Assembly (NCBI RefSeq): GCF_007860175.1
Contig: NZ_SJPX01000006.1
Location: forward strand, 250,074-314,073
Direction of reading: 5' to 3'
Source of the DNA: Rubripirellula reticaptiva
GTDB taxonomy: Bacteria > Planctomycetota > Planctomycetia > Pirellulales > Pirellulaceae
DNA: 64,000 nucleotides
The notes beneath the pieces are model-generated. The model searched no databases. It was not told the origin of the DNA and was given only the letters and a program-made list of their open reading frames with translations. Shown here in pieces: positions 8,901 through 16,052 of this stretch. The translations under genes and the position numbers were made by a program. Position 1 is the first letter of the stretch. The number at the start of each line of letters is the position of its first letter.

Positions 8901-10458
8901 TGGAGACGCAAGTGGCGGGACTCCCTCGCCAGGCAATGGCGGTGGACTGCACGTCAGTGGAATCGCTGATGTCACGATTGACAACGGTATCGTGTCAGGC
9001 AACGTCGCCGCCAGTGAAGGTGGTGGGCTTTGGAATCAATCCGGCAGCAAATTGACCGTTCGTAACGGCACGTTGATCCAGCTCAACACTGCGCTCGGTG
9101 CGGCGGCGAACAAAGGTGGCGGCGGAATCTTCAACAACGGCGGCGTGGTCGATATCAGCGACTCGATCATCTTGTCCAACTTTGCCGATGGAGCGTCCGG
9201 TAGCGGAGGCGGGATTCTAAACGTCAGCGGCGGTGTCATCACGATCGCCGATACGGAAATTTCAACAAACGTTGCTAGCCGAGCAGGTGGCGGCATCGAA
9301 GACAACTCAGTTGCGTCGGGCACCGTCGCAAGCGGGAACAGCATCACGCTCAGCCGAGTCACGCTTGACCGCAACAACGCTGGCGTGATCACTGCCGGTC
9401 GTGGAGGCGCACTGTTCTCTTCACCCGGTAACGGCGGCGGTCTTCACGTCACCGGTGCTGGAAATATCGCGATTAGTCAATCAACGGTCTCAGGAAACAA
9501 CGCTGCGAATGAAGGAGGTGGACTTTGGAATTCAACGGGCGTGATGACCATTGATCGTTCAACGATATCTGGGAACAGTTCGGGTGATGGCGGTGGCATC
9601 TTCAATGACTCGGCGACTGGGGATGTCGTTCTTACCAACTCTACGATCAGTGGAAATCGTGCGAACGGTGGCGGAGCGACCACGGCATCCGGAGGAGGCC
9701 TGCGAACTGAAGGCGGCAATGTGACGATGACCAGCGTTACCGTCGGAATGAACACAGCAACCATCGGCGGCGGATTGAGCATCGCGGGTGGCGCGGTCAC
9801 CATCGGCTCGACGATTGTGTCTGGCAACATGGGGGCGACAGACGCGAACGTTAACGGAGCCTTTTCGGACGCTGGGAATAATGTGATTGGAGGGACTGCC
9901 CGTCTCGCTCCGCTCGCAAGCAACGGCGGACCGACGATGACACATGCGTTGCTGCCCGGAAGTCCTGCGATCAATAACGGGAACAATGCAGGGCTTGCCG
10001 TCGATCAACGTGGTGTCGCCCGACCTCAGGGATCGCGTGCCGACAGCGGCGCGTACGAATCAAGCTTGGCCGGATCGCTGGATGCGGTTGTCGTCCCGGT
10101 AGGTGATGTCGACGGCAACGGATCCGTCACCGCACTCGACGCCTTGCAAGTCATCAACTTCCTCGGCCGCAACAAATCATCCGCAGCAGGCGAATCGGCC
10201 GGTGCGGAAGTAGTCGCATCCACCAACTTGGATGTGAACGGCGATGGCCGAGTCACGGCTATCGATGCCCTGATGATTCTCAACTCGATCGGACGATCAA
10301 AAACAGCAACCGACATCGGTGAAGTAGCGGATCTTCAACAGGATACCGAGATGCTCAGCCCAATCGAATCGGTGCTCGAGCAACGTCGTCGGGTGATCGA
10401 TGACTTGCTTTTGCAACAGTTGGCGAACGACGCCTTCACTGCACGGGCAGCGAGATAA
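2968..10458 (+). CDS. Giant secreted beta-helix/LamG/dockerin surface protein
   Basis: The open frame begins upstream, but ATG 2968 is the likely start because it is followed by a basic leader and the planctomycete exported-protein signature ESLEARRLL (about residues 43-51). The 2,496-residue protein then has a VSLREAIQAAN segment typical of choice-of-anchor Q proteins. Long parallel beta-helix tracts follow, made of Gly-rich modules (GNGGGLHVTG, EGGGLWN, GGGGIFNNGG, NRAGGGIE). Two LamG-like jelly-roll inserts (about 780-1027 and 1586-1824) share YVYFAVSYDG and NVKFYKG. A dockerin type I pair (about 2378-2443) has Ca-binding loops DVDGNGSVTALDAL and DVNGDGRVTAIDAL. It is probably a cell-surface or extracellular adhesin or scaffold. 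Eight copies of the GLH module suggest growth by internal duplication. Confidence 0.88.
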   Translation: MTFLRRRNNQSAQTSGSRSTKAGRKSTKRSAPTARRRSLHCESLEARRLLTSYLVDTVADTIADDGFVSLREAIQAANTNSAVGDVAAGEPGATATDTIRFSSSLGNATILLDGSELVISDSLSISRGDASSITIDGAGLSRVLNVGMGASDVSLRDLTITGGSAEVGGGLLLASSGRVTLDTVNVVGNLATGAAASQGGGGIFSSDTTLTILGGSIVGNVASGASGSGGGVFSASGDVVIRNTKIESNVANRAGGGIELVVGSLLLSDVTLGGLSQNQGNIAGPAGSASPGNGGGLHVTGDGGTTPTLVTVTGGSVLSNMAATEGGGLWNQSGVTMTVTGDAFVAGNRAGGALNTQGGGGIFNNGGLLVLSDVRILNNATTGAAGGGGGVATRGGTVSIDHSLIAGNFSAGESGSGGGILALGTAQVSAVDTEISGNVASRAGGGIELATSPSSRNALTLLGVELSDNNAGVVDDDATAAAPGNGGGLHITGSANALIAESLISENIAANEGGGLWNGSGTLIVENTRVVGNVASGDAADNGGGGVYNEGGIVVVSGSSLADNVANGIAGSGGGVLSVAGRVMLFDTVVSSNIANRAGGGIESAGGARISLDGTSLIDNVAGPTGTAAPGNGGGLHVTGTGDTTVVGGVVSGNVAAREGGGLWNDKGTLTVDGSTITGNIASGPAADDGGGGVFNNGGTIVIANATIASNGAGGTSGSGGGVFNFGGTATITDSMITGNVANRAGGGIESSAGSDTTLNDVVLDGNNAGVSSDGGSAFRPLLAYLFDDLGSSAVASGSASVAGAPALLFTDNSGNPADLRGPSGSGVSGKPGDFAFDNTNSTGITTASHGRNAADFDAIDGLNAFTLSGWFMLPATATESIGRQDALIENGTISTLDAPGGFRLRGGPVANAGTLELRVNRDWSIESSAAYTEIGQYVYFAVSYDGTKSTDNVKFYKGTIAGGVTLVDTLTLDAGVVNQETVPLSIGVTRTSGLTLNPFNGLLDDIRIDGSAVSVSELESRRFAATGLDITIAANPGNGGGLHISGNAVVRINDGSVSGNLAAGDGGGLWNSGSGNLIVDGTLIQGNSATDGGGVYSDGGNTVLTDVNVTGNNAGQSGGGIYSEASPSSFQNLTISDSIVDSNAANASLAGTGGGGIFAAGFSVLTNTNITGNTAIEGTADGGGVLAPGFADFSTDGGMISNNRAARAGGGVENGGFFSSVGTDFDNNFAGVNGGALYQSGFGFTVVADAEVTKNSAANEGGGFWNSDGGFLSVLDSTFDRNDAMFGGAIFGDGDFPDTSVDRSVFSNNTATVNGGAIATEGGSLFLADSSFSGNSAGGNAPGLGGGAIFTASDNEISNNDLINNSASGPMGNGGGILVASGGTGTYFGGLVQGNRAGRAGGGFEVIGQITIDQGFESGSEVPLSIDSNSAGVNGGGLHITATGDATLRRSSVANNTAAGEGGGLWNSATGTLTVDMVMITGNIASGDAADQGGGGIYSDGGTLVLTETVIQDNLADGLSGSGGGILNNAGMLTATNTSITGNIAVRAGGGIETVGAAVTTLTDVNLDENSAGLDLSLAGANIPAPLLAYNFNETGTTALATGMAADANGNPVLNFNANNSTMPADLHSAAGTGVSGLPTDRAFDNSNAGNQFSNVSHGQHAADFDAIDTLDAFTLSGWYMLPSTAQSIGLQDSLFENGSTNAGFRLRGGSRTDAGTLQLTVDGQTRESSQVYTEVGQYVYFAVSYDGSIATDNVKFYKGTVDDGLTLVDTFTINAGAVNAETLPLFIGANRQFLAQNPFNGLLDNIRIDGAALPFDSLEFLRADAVGQATGFRANPGNGGGLHVSGPGLVTITGGTASNNFAANEGGGLWNSVAGTLTVTGVTIQGNVAGGAASDSGGGGIYNDGGSVDVNATSITDNIASGTSGSGGGLLSVAGSVTLTNSTFESNGANRAGGGIEVIAGTVTLIDTDLISNDVNGDASGGTPSPGNGGGLHVSGIADVTIDNGIVSGNVAASEGGGLWNQSGSKLTVRNGTLIQLNTALGAAANKGGGGIFNNGGVVDISDSIILSNFADGASGSGGGILNVSGGVITIADTEISTNVASRAGGGIEDNSVASGTVASGNSITLSRVTLDRNNAGVITAGRGGALFSSPGNGGGLHVTGAGNIAISQSTVSGNNAANEGGGLWNSTGVMTIDRSTISGNSSGDGGGIFNDSATGDVVLTNSTISGNRANGGGATTASGGGLRTEGGNVTMTSVTVGMNTATIGGGLSIAGGAVTIGSTIVSGNMGATDANVNGAFSDAGNNVIGGTARLAPLASNGGPTMTHALLPGSPAINNGNNAGLAVDQRGVARPQGSRADSGAYESSLAGSLDAVVVPVGDVDGNGSVTALDALQVINFLGRNKSSAAGESAGAEVVASTNLDVNGDGRVTAIDALMILNSIGRSKTATDIGEVADLQQDTEMLSPIESVLEQRRRVIDDLLLQQLANDAFTARAAR

Positions 10459-10523
10459 ATCGAGACGAGCGAGCGAGGTCCAGATTAAGTCACATTATTT
10501 ACAATCAACAGAAGAGTTTTTAA

Positions 10524-11276
10524 ATGCCACGATTATTGAGTGGATTGGCCTTGGGAGCCATCGTCCTATTTGCAACACCATCACAAGCCGCAATCATCAG
10601 CGAGTTTGCGCCTGACCAGCCCGGCATCGATGGTCTTCAGCAGAGAATTGAGTTGAGCGGACTGCCGGGAATGAGCTTCAGCGGTTTCGTATTGGGAATC
10701 GGTGGTGAGTCGAATAGGTTTGGGACAGTCGACACGGTTTCAAGAATATCGGGAACATTTGATCCCAACGGGTTGCTCGTTTCAACGATCGGTGATTTGC
10801 TCGATCCCTCCCATACGATTGTCCTTGTCGAAGATTACGACGAATCAGCGGGGCCTACTGACATTGATACCAACGACGACGGTATCGCCGACAACCTAAG
10901 TCGTTTGGTAGGAATCCAAGATGCAATTGGAATCGCCGATTCGATGACGGACCTCTCCCGATTGTACGGTTCACAGCTTGGCGGTCAGGACTTCGCTTTC
11001 ACGGGCGATCAACCTCAACTCGTCTTTCGTGATGCATCAGTGGGCAATTGGTACGCCATCAATAATCCTCCAAACGGTCAAGTCTTCGACATCAATGCGA
11101 GCGATGTTGCGTCAAGCAGCACGTTCAATGGGAATCCGTTCATTGACAGCTTTGGTGCGATCAACCCTTCGGTCATTTCCGCTGTGCCTGAACCGTCAAC
11201 GACTCTGGCGATCGGGACCTCATTTGCAATATGCTTTATCCGCCGAAATCGCCGTCGTAGAAGCAAGACGATTTGA
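10524..11276 (+). CDS. PEP-CTERM secreted protein
   Basis: The 250-residue protein has a signal peptide (about 1-22, ending PSQAA) and a C-terminal sorting signal: VPEPSTTLAIG, a short hydrophobic stretch and a basic tail RRNRRRRSK. This is the PEP-CTERM tripartite signal, recognised by exosortase for processing and surface or matrix delivery. The central part resembles lamin-tail-like or other beta-rich extracellular domains (IISEFAPDQPG near the start), but I cannot assign a function. It lies 65 bp after the giant dockerin protein on the same strand, so both may be surface components. No exosortase gene is in the window. Confidence 0.85.
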   Translation: MPRLLSGLALGAIVLFATPSQAAIISEFAPDQPGIDGLQQRIELSGLPGMSFSGFVLGIGGESNRFGTVDTVSRISGTFDPNGLLVSTIGDLLDPSHTIVLVEDYDESAGPTDIDTNDDGIADNLSRLVGIQDAIGIADSMTDLSRLYGSQLGGQDFAFTGDQPQLVFRDASVGNWYAINNPPNGQVFDINASDVASSSTFNGNPFIDSFGAINPSVISAVPEPSTTLAIGTSFAICFIRRNRRRRSKTI

Positions 11277-11283
11277 GCGTGCG

Positions 11284-12468
11284 TTATCGGTTGTCGGAAA
11301 TCCCATCGTCGTCTTTGTCGACGATTCCCGATAGTGGGTCGCCCACGGCGGCTTGCCAGGCGATCTTTCGAAACACCTTGTCGAGTGCGGGGCTTGGATA
11401 GGTGTCTGTGCTGTGGGCCGATTCGGCGGTCGTGTTCATCAACTCGGGCGATCGACCGTACAAGGTTGCGTAGAAGACATAACCTTCCAGTTTTTCCATG
11501 CCGCGACCAAGGTGACCAAGCCTATCTCGCCAAAGCGACCTTTCTTTGCCGCCCAACACCGAGTGTACTCCCTCGACACCCGGCAATTCGCCACGGTGGA
11601 ACGCTTCGACTGCCAACACCATCGCAAGCGACGTTGGCAGCACGAACACGCGGTCGTTGTATCGTTTATTTAATTGGTCGATGATGCTTCGGTAGTTGTC
11701 GCGTTTCTCTTGGTGCATCTTTGTAACCACTTCGGTGGTCAGTTCTTCTTCGCGCCGCGGGGTAGGAGAAAGCTGTTCGAGTTGTGGCCAGGCATCAGCC
11801 ATGTAGAACTTCATGTCGGGGTTGTACTTCAGACAGAAGTCGATCCAGCACGAGTAGTACTCTGGACGATCGTTGTAGTACGGCCCCCACATCATCGCAT
11901 CCCATTTTGCGCCGGCGATCGAGCTGAGCAATTTGGGCGTTGGCTTGCGATCGAATTGAAAGATGCCGTTTTCCTGTTCCCATTTGTAACGGGCACTTCC
12001 AGTCATCCCTCCCCCGACATGAGTTAGCAGCCCCTGTTGTTCGAATCCTGCCGCTTTGGCAATCGCAGGCAGCGTGCTGAAGCCCGGCGTCATGAAGCTA
12101 TGTCCTGTGGCAACGATGCGGAGGGAACCATCGGTCGGTTTGGTCAGCGATGTCACGGGTGGCATGTCAGTCTTGCCAGACCCAAGCAACGTTGCAGCGA
12201 TTTGATCGGGGGTTTGGTAACACATCGCGTGATCCGGAAAACGGTCGGCGTTCCAACCGGGATGTACTTCAAACGTCTTCGCGACACCGCTGCGAGGGTT
12301 TTTTCGATTTGCCGATCCTGGGCGTTTTGAGTTTGGCTCGGTCGCTAGCGAAGTGGGATCGGAACCCAGTGTCGCTGTAGCGGTTTGGGCGATCGCGTCG
12401 TCTGCTGCAAACCAAAGCAAGCCGATGACGCAATAGGCCAAAGGTAGAAAACATCGGTTGATTTTCAT
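11284..12468 (-). CDS. Secreted protein of unknown function, possibly SGNH-like
   Basis: ATG 12468 is chosen because GGAAAGG lies just upstream and a clean signal peptide follows (CFLPLAYCVIGLLWFAADD); an in-frame ATG nine codons earlier lacks these. The 394-residue product contains IVATGHSFMTPGF (about residue 110), which recalls the G-x-S block of SGNH/GDSL esterases, and WDAMMWGPYYNDRPEYYSCW. A complete catalytic triad cannot be confirmed. The C-terminus ends IVDKDDDGISDNR, an acidic Asp-rich motif of the thrombospondin-3/EF-hand kind that may bind calcium. It converges on the PEP-CTERM gene with 7 bp between stops. Function unknown. Confidence 0.7.
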   Translation of the reverse strand: MKINRCFLPLAYCVIGLLWFAADDAIAQTATATLGSDPTSLATEPNSKRPGSANRKNPRSGVAKTFEVHPGWNADRFPDHAMCYQTPDQIAATLLGSGKTDMPPVTSLTKPTDGSLRIVATGHSFMTPGFSTLPAIAKAAGFEQQGLLTHVGGGMTGSARYKWEQENGIFQFDRKPTPKLLSSIAGAKWDAMMWGPYYNDRPEYYSCWIDFCLKYNPDMKFYMADAWPQLEQLSPTPRREEELTTEVVTKMHQEKRDNYRSIIDQLNKRYNDRVFVLPTSLAMVLAVEAFHRGELPGVEGVHSVLGGKERSLWRDRLGHLGRGMEKLEGYVFYATLYGRSPELMNTTAESAHSTDTYPSPALDKVFRKIAWQAAVGDPLSGIVDKDDDGISDNR

Positions 12469-12897
12469 CGATACCTTTCCAGAGGGACTGTTCATTCAAG
12501 TCAAACAGCGATGAACATTTGGCGATTGTAAGCCACGATTGGCCCAATGCTGTTGTCCGAAGCAAGACTCGGAATTGTCCAATTTACCATCGCGTCGCTA
12601 ACTACGTGCGTCTGGTTGTTTCGAAGGTCCCCCAGTTTGTGTCAGTTCGGACCAAATGCTTAGTTGTGTGCATGCAGGCACGGCGACGCGCGCGTTTAAG
12701 CTCACTTGTAGACTCAATCAGCCGCACTTTGATCCGTTCTCGGTTTGGTATCTCTTTTGCGATGGGGATATTCCAGCAATCGAGTTGTTGAGAACAAAGC
12801 ATAGCAACGCTTCCGATCGGCGTTTTGCTGGCGAATGCGAGTTAGTACTCGGGAACACGGTTGCGATTTGCACGGGGATGATCCGAGGGGGGGCCTA
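12469..12897. other. Divergent intergenic region upstream of the cyclic-nucleotide-binding gene
   Basis: About 430 bp without a convincing gene separate the surface-protein block from the metabolic and stress block. At 12850-12864 there is a GG-N10-GC sequence ending TTGC, a poor match to a sigma-54 promoter, 34 bp before the next start. No clear operator or terminator is seen. Confidence 0.4.
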
Positions 12898-13380
12898 GTG
12901 GTCAATGAGCCAGTGACGCCAAGTCGATTGCGGGACGTTCAACTTGGATGCGACTTACCCGAGGTGGATCAGCAGACCATTGCCAACCACGGCCGGTTGA
13001 TAAGGCTAGCGGAGGGCGAAACGGTCTTTCGCGAAGGCGAGCGGCACTCATGGGTTTACTGGATTGTCGATGGCAGCGTGGCGCTTGAAATGACCACGGG
13101 CGGCACAGCCCCAATGTCACTATTAACACTCGGCCGAGCTGATTTGTTGGCGTGGTCCACGATGCTCGGCAATCGCCGCATGATTTCGACGGCAACCGCG
13201 ACGAGCCCTGTTGAGTTGCTGGCCTTTGACGCTAACGAACTACGCGAACTCTGCCAGTCGAATCACGAGATCGGTTATCAAATCATGACTCATGTCGCCA
13301 AACAATTGGCCAGTCGTTTGTTGGCAACCCGGTTGCAGTTACTCGACCTTTTTAGCCACCCGAGCGAGTGTGACCAATGA
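12898..13380 (+). CDS. Cyclic-nucleotide-binding (Crp-like) domain protein without a DNA-binding domain
   Basis: GTG 12898 is preceded by a G-rich ribosome site; the open frame extends further upstream but with poor composition. The 160-residue product is a single cNMP-binding beta-roll, with RLAEGETVFREGERHSWVYW (about 38-57) and a helical end VAKQLASRLLATRLQLLDLF. The Crp/Fnr winged helix is absent, so it is unlikely to bind DNA. Its stop overlaps the start of the iron-sulfur gene (ATGA), showing tight coupling. As I recall, such short proteins precede the iron-sulfur subunit in group 3b [NiFe]-hydrogenase operons and probably regulate or assemble with it. The ligand cannot be told from sequence. 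Confidence 0.8.
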   Translation: MVNEPVTPSRLRDVQLGCDLPEVDQQTIANHGRLIRLAEGETVFREGERHSWVYWIVDGSVALEMTTGGTAPMSLLTLGRADLLAWSTMLGNRRMISTATATSPVELLAFDANELRELCQSNHEIGYQIMTHVAKQLASRLLATRLQLLDLFSHPSECDQ

Positions 13381-14489
13381 ACGCGACGCAACCATTGGCT
13401 CATTTCTTGAAGCTCGGTGATCTGCAGAGTCTTGTCGATGCATTGTTACAGCAAGGTTTTGATGTTGTCGGGCCCACAATCGAGCAGAACGCGATTGTGT
13501 ACCGGAGTATCCGCGACGTGCAGTCGCTTCCGCAGGGATGGTCCGATCATCAGGAGCCCGCGGTCTACCGAATTCAAAAGACGCAGTCGCAACAGCGTTT
13601 CCGATTTAACAGCAGTCCCGACTCGTGGAAACGGTTCTTCTTTCCGGCAACGTCCGAAATCGGAACTGCAAAACTTGCCGGTGATGGATGGAAGTTCGAG
13701 ACACCCGAGGAGCCGACACCACGTATCGCACTGCTGGGTGTGCGAGCTTGTGATCTAGCTGCGATCGCGGTGCAGGACCGAGTCTTTCGCGACAACCAAT
13801 ATGTCGACGCGGCCTACAAGCGTCGTCGATCGGCCGCGTTGATTGTGGCCGTCAATTGCTCGACTGCGGCCAGCACTTGCTTTTGCACTTCGATGGGGAC
13901 GGGGCCGGAATGTGAGAGCGGTTTTGATCTGTTGCTAACCGAAACCCCGTCCGGCTATGTGATCCGACCCGGCTCGACCCGCGGCGAACAACTGGTTGGC
14001 GAATTGCCAACGACGGTTGCCACGGCGGCTCAAACCGACCACGCCAAGGAAGAATCTGAAAACGCGAGGCAGCAAATTTCTAAGCGTTTCGAGACCGACG
14101 ATGTTCACGACCTACTACTCGGCAATCTGGACCATCCACACTGGAACGCAGTCGCCACGCGATGTCTGTCGTGCACGAACTGCACGATGGTGTGCCCAAC
14201 TTGTTTTTGTAGCAGTGTGGAAGAAGTGTCGAATCTGGCGGAAACCGAAGTCTCACGCGTCCGGCAGTGGGATAGCTGCTTCAACATGGGGATCAGCTAC
14301 ACGGCTGGGGGAACCGTTCGTGCAGACGTACGAAGTCGATACCGCCAATGGCTAACGCACAAGCTTGCGACGTGGCAGGACCAATTCGACGTCTCGGGCT
14401 GCGTCGGTTGCGGTCGCTGCATCACTTGGTGCCCGGTGGGAATCGATCTGACCGAAGAAGTCGCGTCAATTCGGGACGAGCCCCAGTGA
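13377..14489 (+). CDS. 4Fe-4S dicluster protein, sulfhydrogenase/hydrogenase beta-subunit type
   Basis: The 370-residue protein has the layout of the beta subunit (HydB/HyhB) of soluble [NiFe]-hydrogenases. An N-terminal domain has [14 protein letters not shown] (about 121-134). A cysteine motif [13 protein letters not shown] follows (about 165-178). Two C-terminal ferredoxin clusters read [16 protein letters not shown] (about 262-277) and [16 protein letters not shown] (about 341-356). In the known complexes it passes electrons between NAD(P)H-FAD and the hydrogenase module. Here the FAD subunit and the hydrogenase small and large subunits do not follow; the next gene is an aldolase. It is therefore an orphan that either serves another oxidoreductase or remains from a lost operon. 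Confidence 0.82.
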   Translation: MNATQPLAHFLKLGDLQSLVDALLQQGFDVVGPTIEQNAIVYRSIRDVQSLPQGWSDHQEPAVYRIQKTQSQQRFRFNSSPDSWKRFFFPATSEIGTAKLAGDGWKFETPEEPTPRIALLGVRACDLAAIAVQDRVFRDNQYVDAAYKRRRSAALIVAVNCSTAASTCFCTSMGTGPECESGFDLLLTETPSGYVIRPGSTRGEQLVGELPTTVATAAQTDHAKEESENARQQISKRFETDDVHDLLLGNLDHPHWNAVATRCLSCTNCTMVCPTCFCSSVEEVSNLAETEVSRVRQWDSCFNMGISYTAGGTVRADVRSRYRQWLTHKLATWQDQFDVSGCVGCGRCITWCPVGIDLTEEVASIRDEPQ

Positions 14490-14592
14490 TTGTCACTGAC
14501 GACGCGAACGGCTTGGACGGGCGGGACACAATATCAATCAAAAGCCAATCGACCTTTCATTGTAACTGAAATGAAGAAAACGCTGCAGCCAG

Positions 14593-14608
14593 CGGACCAG
14601 GATTTGCA
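14593..14608 (+). promoter_or_regulatory. Weak sigma-54-like promoter before the aldolase
   Basis: CGGACCAGGATTTGCA has the GG-N10-GC spacing and TTGCA at -12, but the -24 block is degraded. It lies about 105 bp before the aldolase start. A perfect 10-bp palindrome TGACGCGTCA at 14663-14672, between it and the gene, could be an operator. Confidence 0.25.
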
Positions 14609-14712
14609 GCTGAGATCTTCTGCGACGAGCCATCGAGTGATTGTCTTACGGGAGGCATCCGCTGACGCGTCACGCAGGCCAAAACGCCTATATTGCACTA
14701 GGGAGTTGTGAG

Positions 14713-15765
14713 ATGTCCGATTCGATTGTTGATCTGCTTGGCGAGAACGCCGCATCATTACTAGAGCACGATTGCAAGACGATCTTGCGGGAACAGCTGC
14801 ACGTTCCGGGACCCGACTTTTTAGAACGCATTGTTTGCAACACGGATCGTAATCAACGGGTGATCAACAACTTGGCACGCATATTCGGTCATGGTCGTTT
14901 GGCGGGAACCGGTTATGTTTCGATCTTGCCAGTCGACCAGGGAATCGAGCACTCGGCGGGTGCTTCGTTCGCGCCCAACCCGGACTACTTCGATCCCGAG
15001 AACATCGTGCGTTTAGCGATCGACGGCGGTTGCAATGCGGTTGCGTCTACCTTCGGAGTTCTTGGATCGGTATCGCGAAAGTACGCGCATCGAATTCCGT
15101 TCTTGGTCAAGATCAACCACAACGAATTGCTTTCCTATCCGAATATCTATGACCAAGTCATGTTCGGCAGTGTTGATCGAGCCTACGATCTGGGCGCGGC
15201 GGCCGTCGGTGCGACAATCTACTTTGGATCCGCCGAATCGCGACGTCAGATTGTCGAGGTTGCCGATGCCTTCGAGCATGCTCACGAACTTGGTATGGCA
15301 ACCGTGTTGTGGTGCTACCTTCGCAACAGCGAATTTAAGAAAGACAAGGACTACCATACTTCCGCAGACTTGACCGGGCAGGCCAATCACTTAGGCGTGA
15401 CGCTGCAGGCCGATATTATCAAGCAGAAACTGCCAACGAACAACGGCGGGTACAACGCGATCAAGTTTGGAAAAACATCACCGCTGGTTTACGAGAAGCT
15501 GACGACGGACCATCCCATTGACTTGTGCCGCTATCAAGTCGCGAACTGCTATATGGGGCGCGCCGGGCTTATTAACTCCGGTGGAGCCTCGTCTGGAGCG
15601 TCGGACCTTGCCGAGGCCGTCACGACAGCCGTCATCAACAAGCGAGCCGGCGGAACGGGCCTGATTTCGGGTCGCAAAGCATTTCAGCGTCCGATGGTCG
15701 AGGGCATCGAGTTGCTGAACCGAATTCAGGATGTGTATTTGGACAATAAGATTACGGTGGCCTAA
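14713..15765 (+). CDS. fbaB: Class I fructose-bisphosphate aldolase (DhnA/FbaB type)
   Basis: ATG 14713 follows a good ribosome site (GGGAG); an upstream in-frame start adds only 24 unlikely residues. The 350-residue protein matches the archaeal-type class I aldolase family: [19 protein letters not shown] (about 74-92), [42 protein letters not shown] and a C-terminal [12 protein letters not shown] phosphate-binding segment. It cleaves fructose 1,6-bisphosphate to dihydroxyacetone phosphate and glyceraldehyde 3-phosphate through a Schiff base. The next gene overlaps its stop by one base, and glycogen debranching enzyme follows. With phosphofructokinase at the right end, this supports a role in glycogen-fuelled glycolysis. 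Confidence 0.92.
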   Translation: MSDSIVDLLGENAASLLEHDCKTILREQLHVPGPDFLERIVCNTDRNQRVINNLARIFGHGRLAGTGYVSILPVDQGIEHSAGASFAPNPDYFDPENIVRLAIDGGCNAVASTFGVLGSVSRKYAHRIPFLVKINHNELLSYPNIYDQVMFGSVDRAYDLGAAAVGATIYFGSAESRRQIVEVADAFEHAHELGMATVLWCYLRNSEFKKDKDYHTSADLTGQANHLGVTLQADIIKQKLPTNNGGYNAIKFGKTSPLVYEKLTTDHPIDLCRYQVANCYMGRAGLINSGGASSGASDLAEAVTTAVINKRAGGTGLISGRKAFQRPMVEGIELLNRIQDVYLDNKITVA

Positions 15766-16052
15766 TGAAGAACGCATTTATCGAATCTCAGTGGCAAGAA
15801 CTTTGTGAACGTCTTGCAGTCGTCGCGAACCATCTTGGTGGATCGGAGGACGAAGTTTTTAATTTTCGTCATCAAGAACCGCCGGGACGATATACGGAAT
15901 ATCTCGACTGCGTTCGCGCGGCGGCACAGTTGGCAAACAAGTGGAGAGACAGTCAAACGCTGCGGCAACACAATGAAGAACTGATTGACGAAGCCGGTCG
16001 CGAGAGTTTCCCGGCTAGCGATCCGCCGACGTTCAGTCACTCGCATGCGTAG
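15765..16052 (+). CDS. Small conserved protein with a C-terminal GRESFPASDPP motif
   Basis: The 95-residue protein starts on the last base of the aldolase stop codon (TAATG) and ends inside the start of glgX, so all three are translationally coupled. It is helical for about 70 residues and ends DEAGRESFPASDPPTFSHSH. A tail of the form GRESFPASDPP occurs in many small bacterial proteins of unknown function. Nothing indicates a catalytic role; it may be a small regulator or partner of the flanking carbohydrate enzymes. That last point is a guess from context. Confidence 0.7.
   Translation: MKNAFIESQWQELCERLAVVANHLGGSEDEVFNFRHQEPPGRYTEYLDCVRAAAQLANKWRDSQTLRQHNEELIDEAGRESFPASDPPTFSHSHA

Noticed and set aside
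3123-10316. Many long minus-strand frames rich in Pro opposite the giant surface gene
   Set aside because: They come from the Gly-rich repeats read backwards (GGC/GGT becomes Pro/Ala codons). They lack ribosome sites and follow the repeat pattern.
14490-14712. Remains of hydrogenase subunit genes after the iron-sulfur gene
   Set aside because: No recognisable coding fragment was found in any phase.
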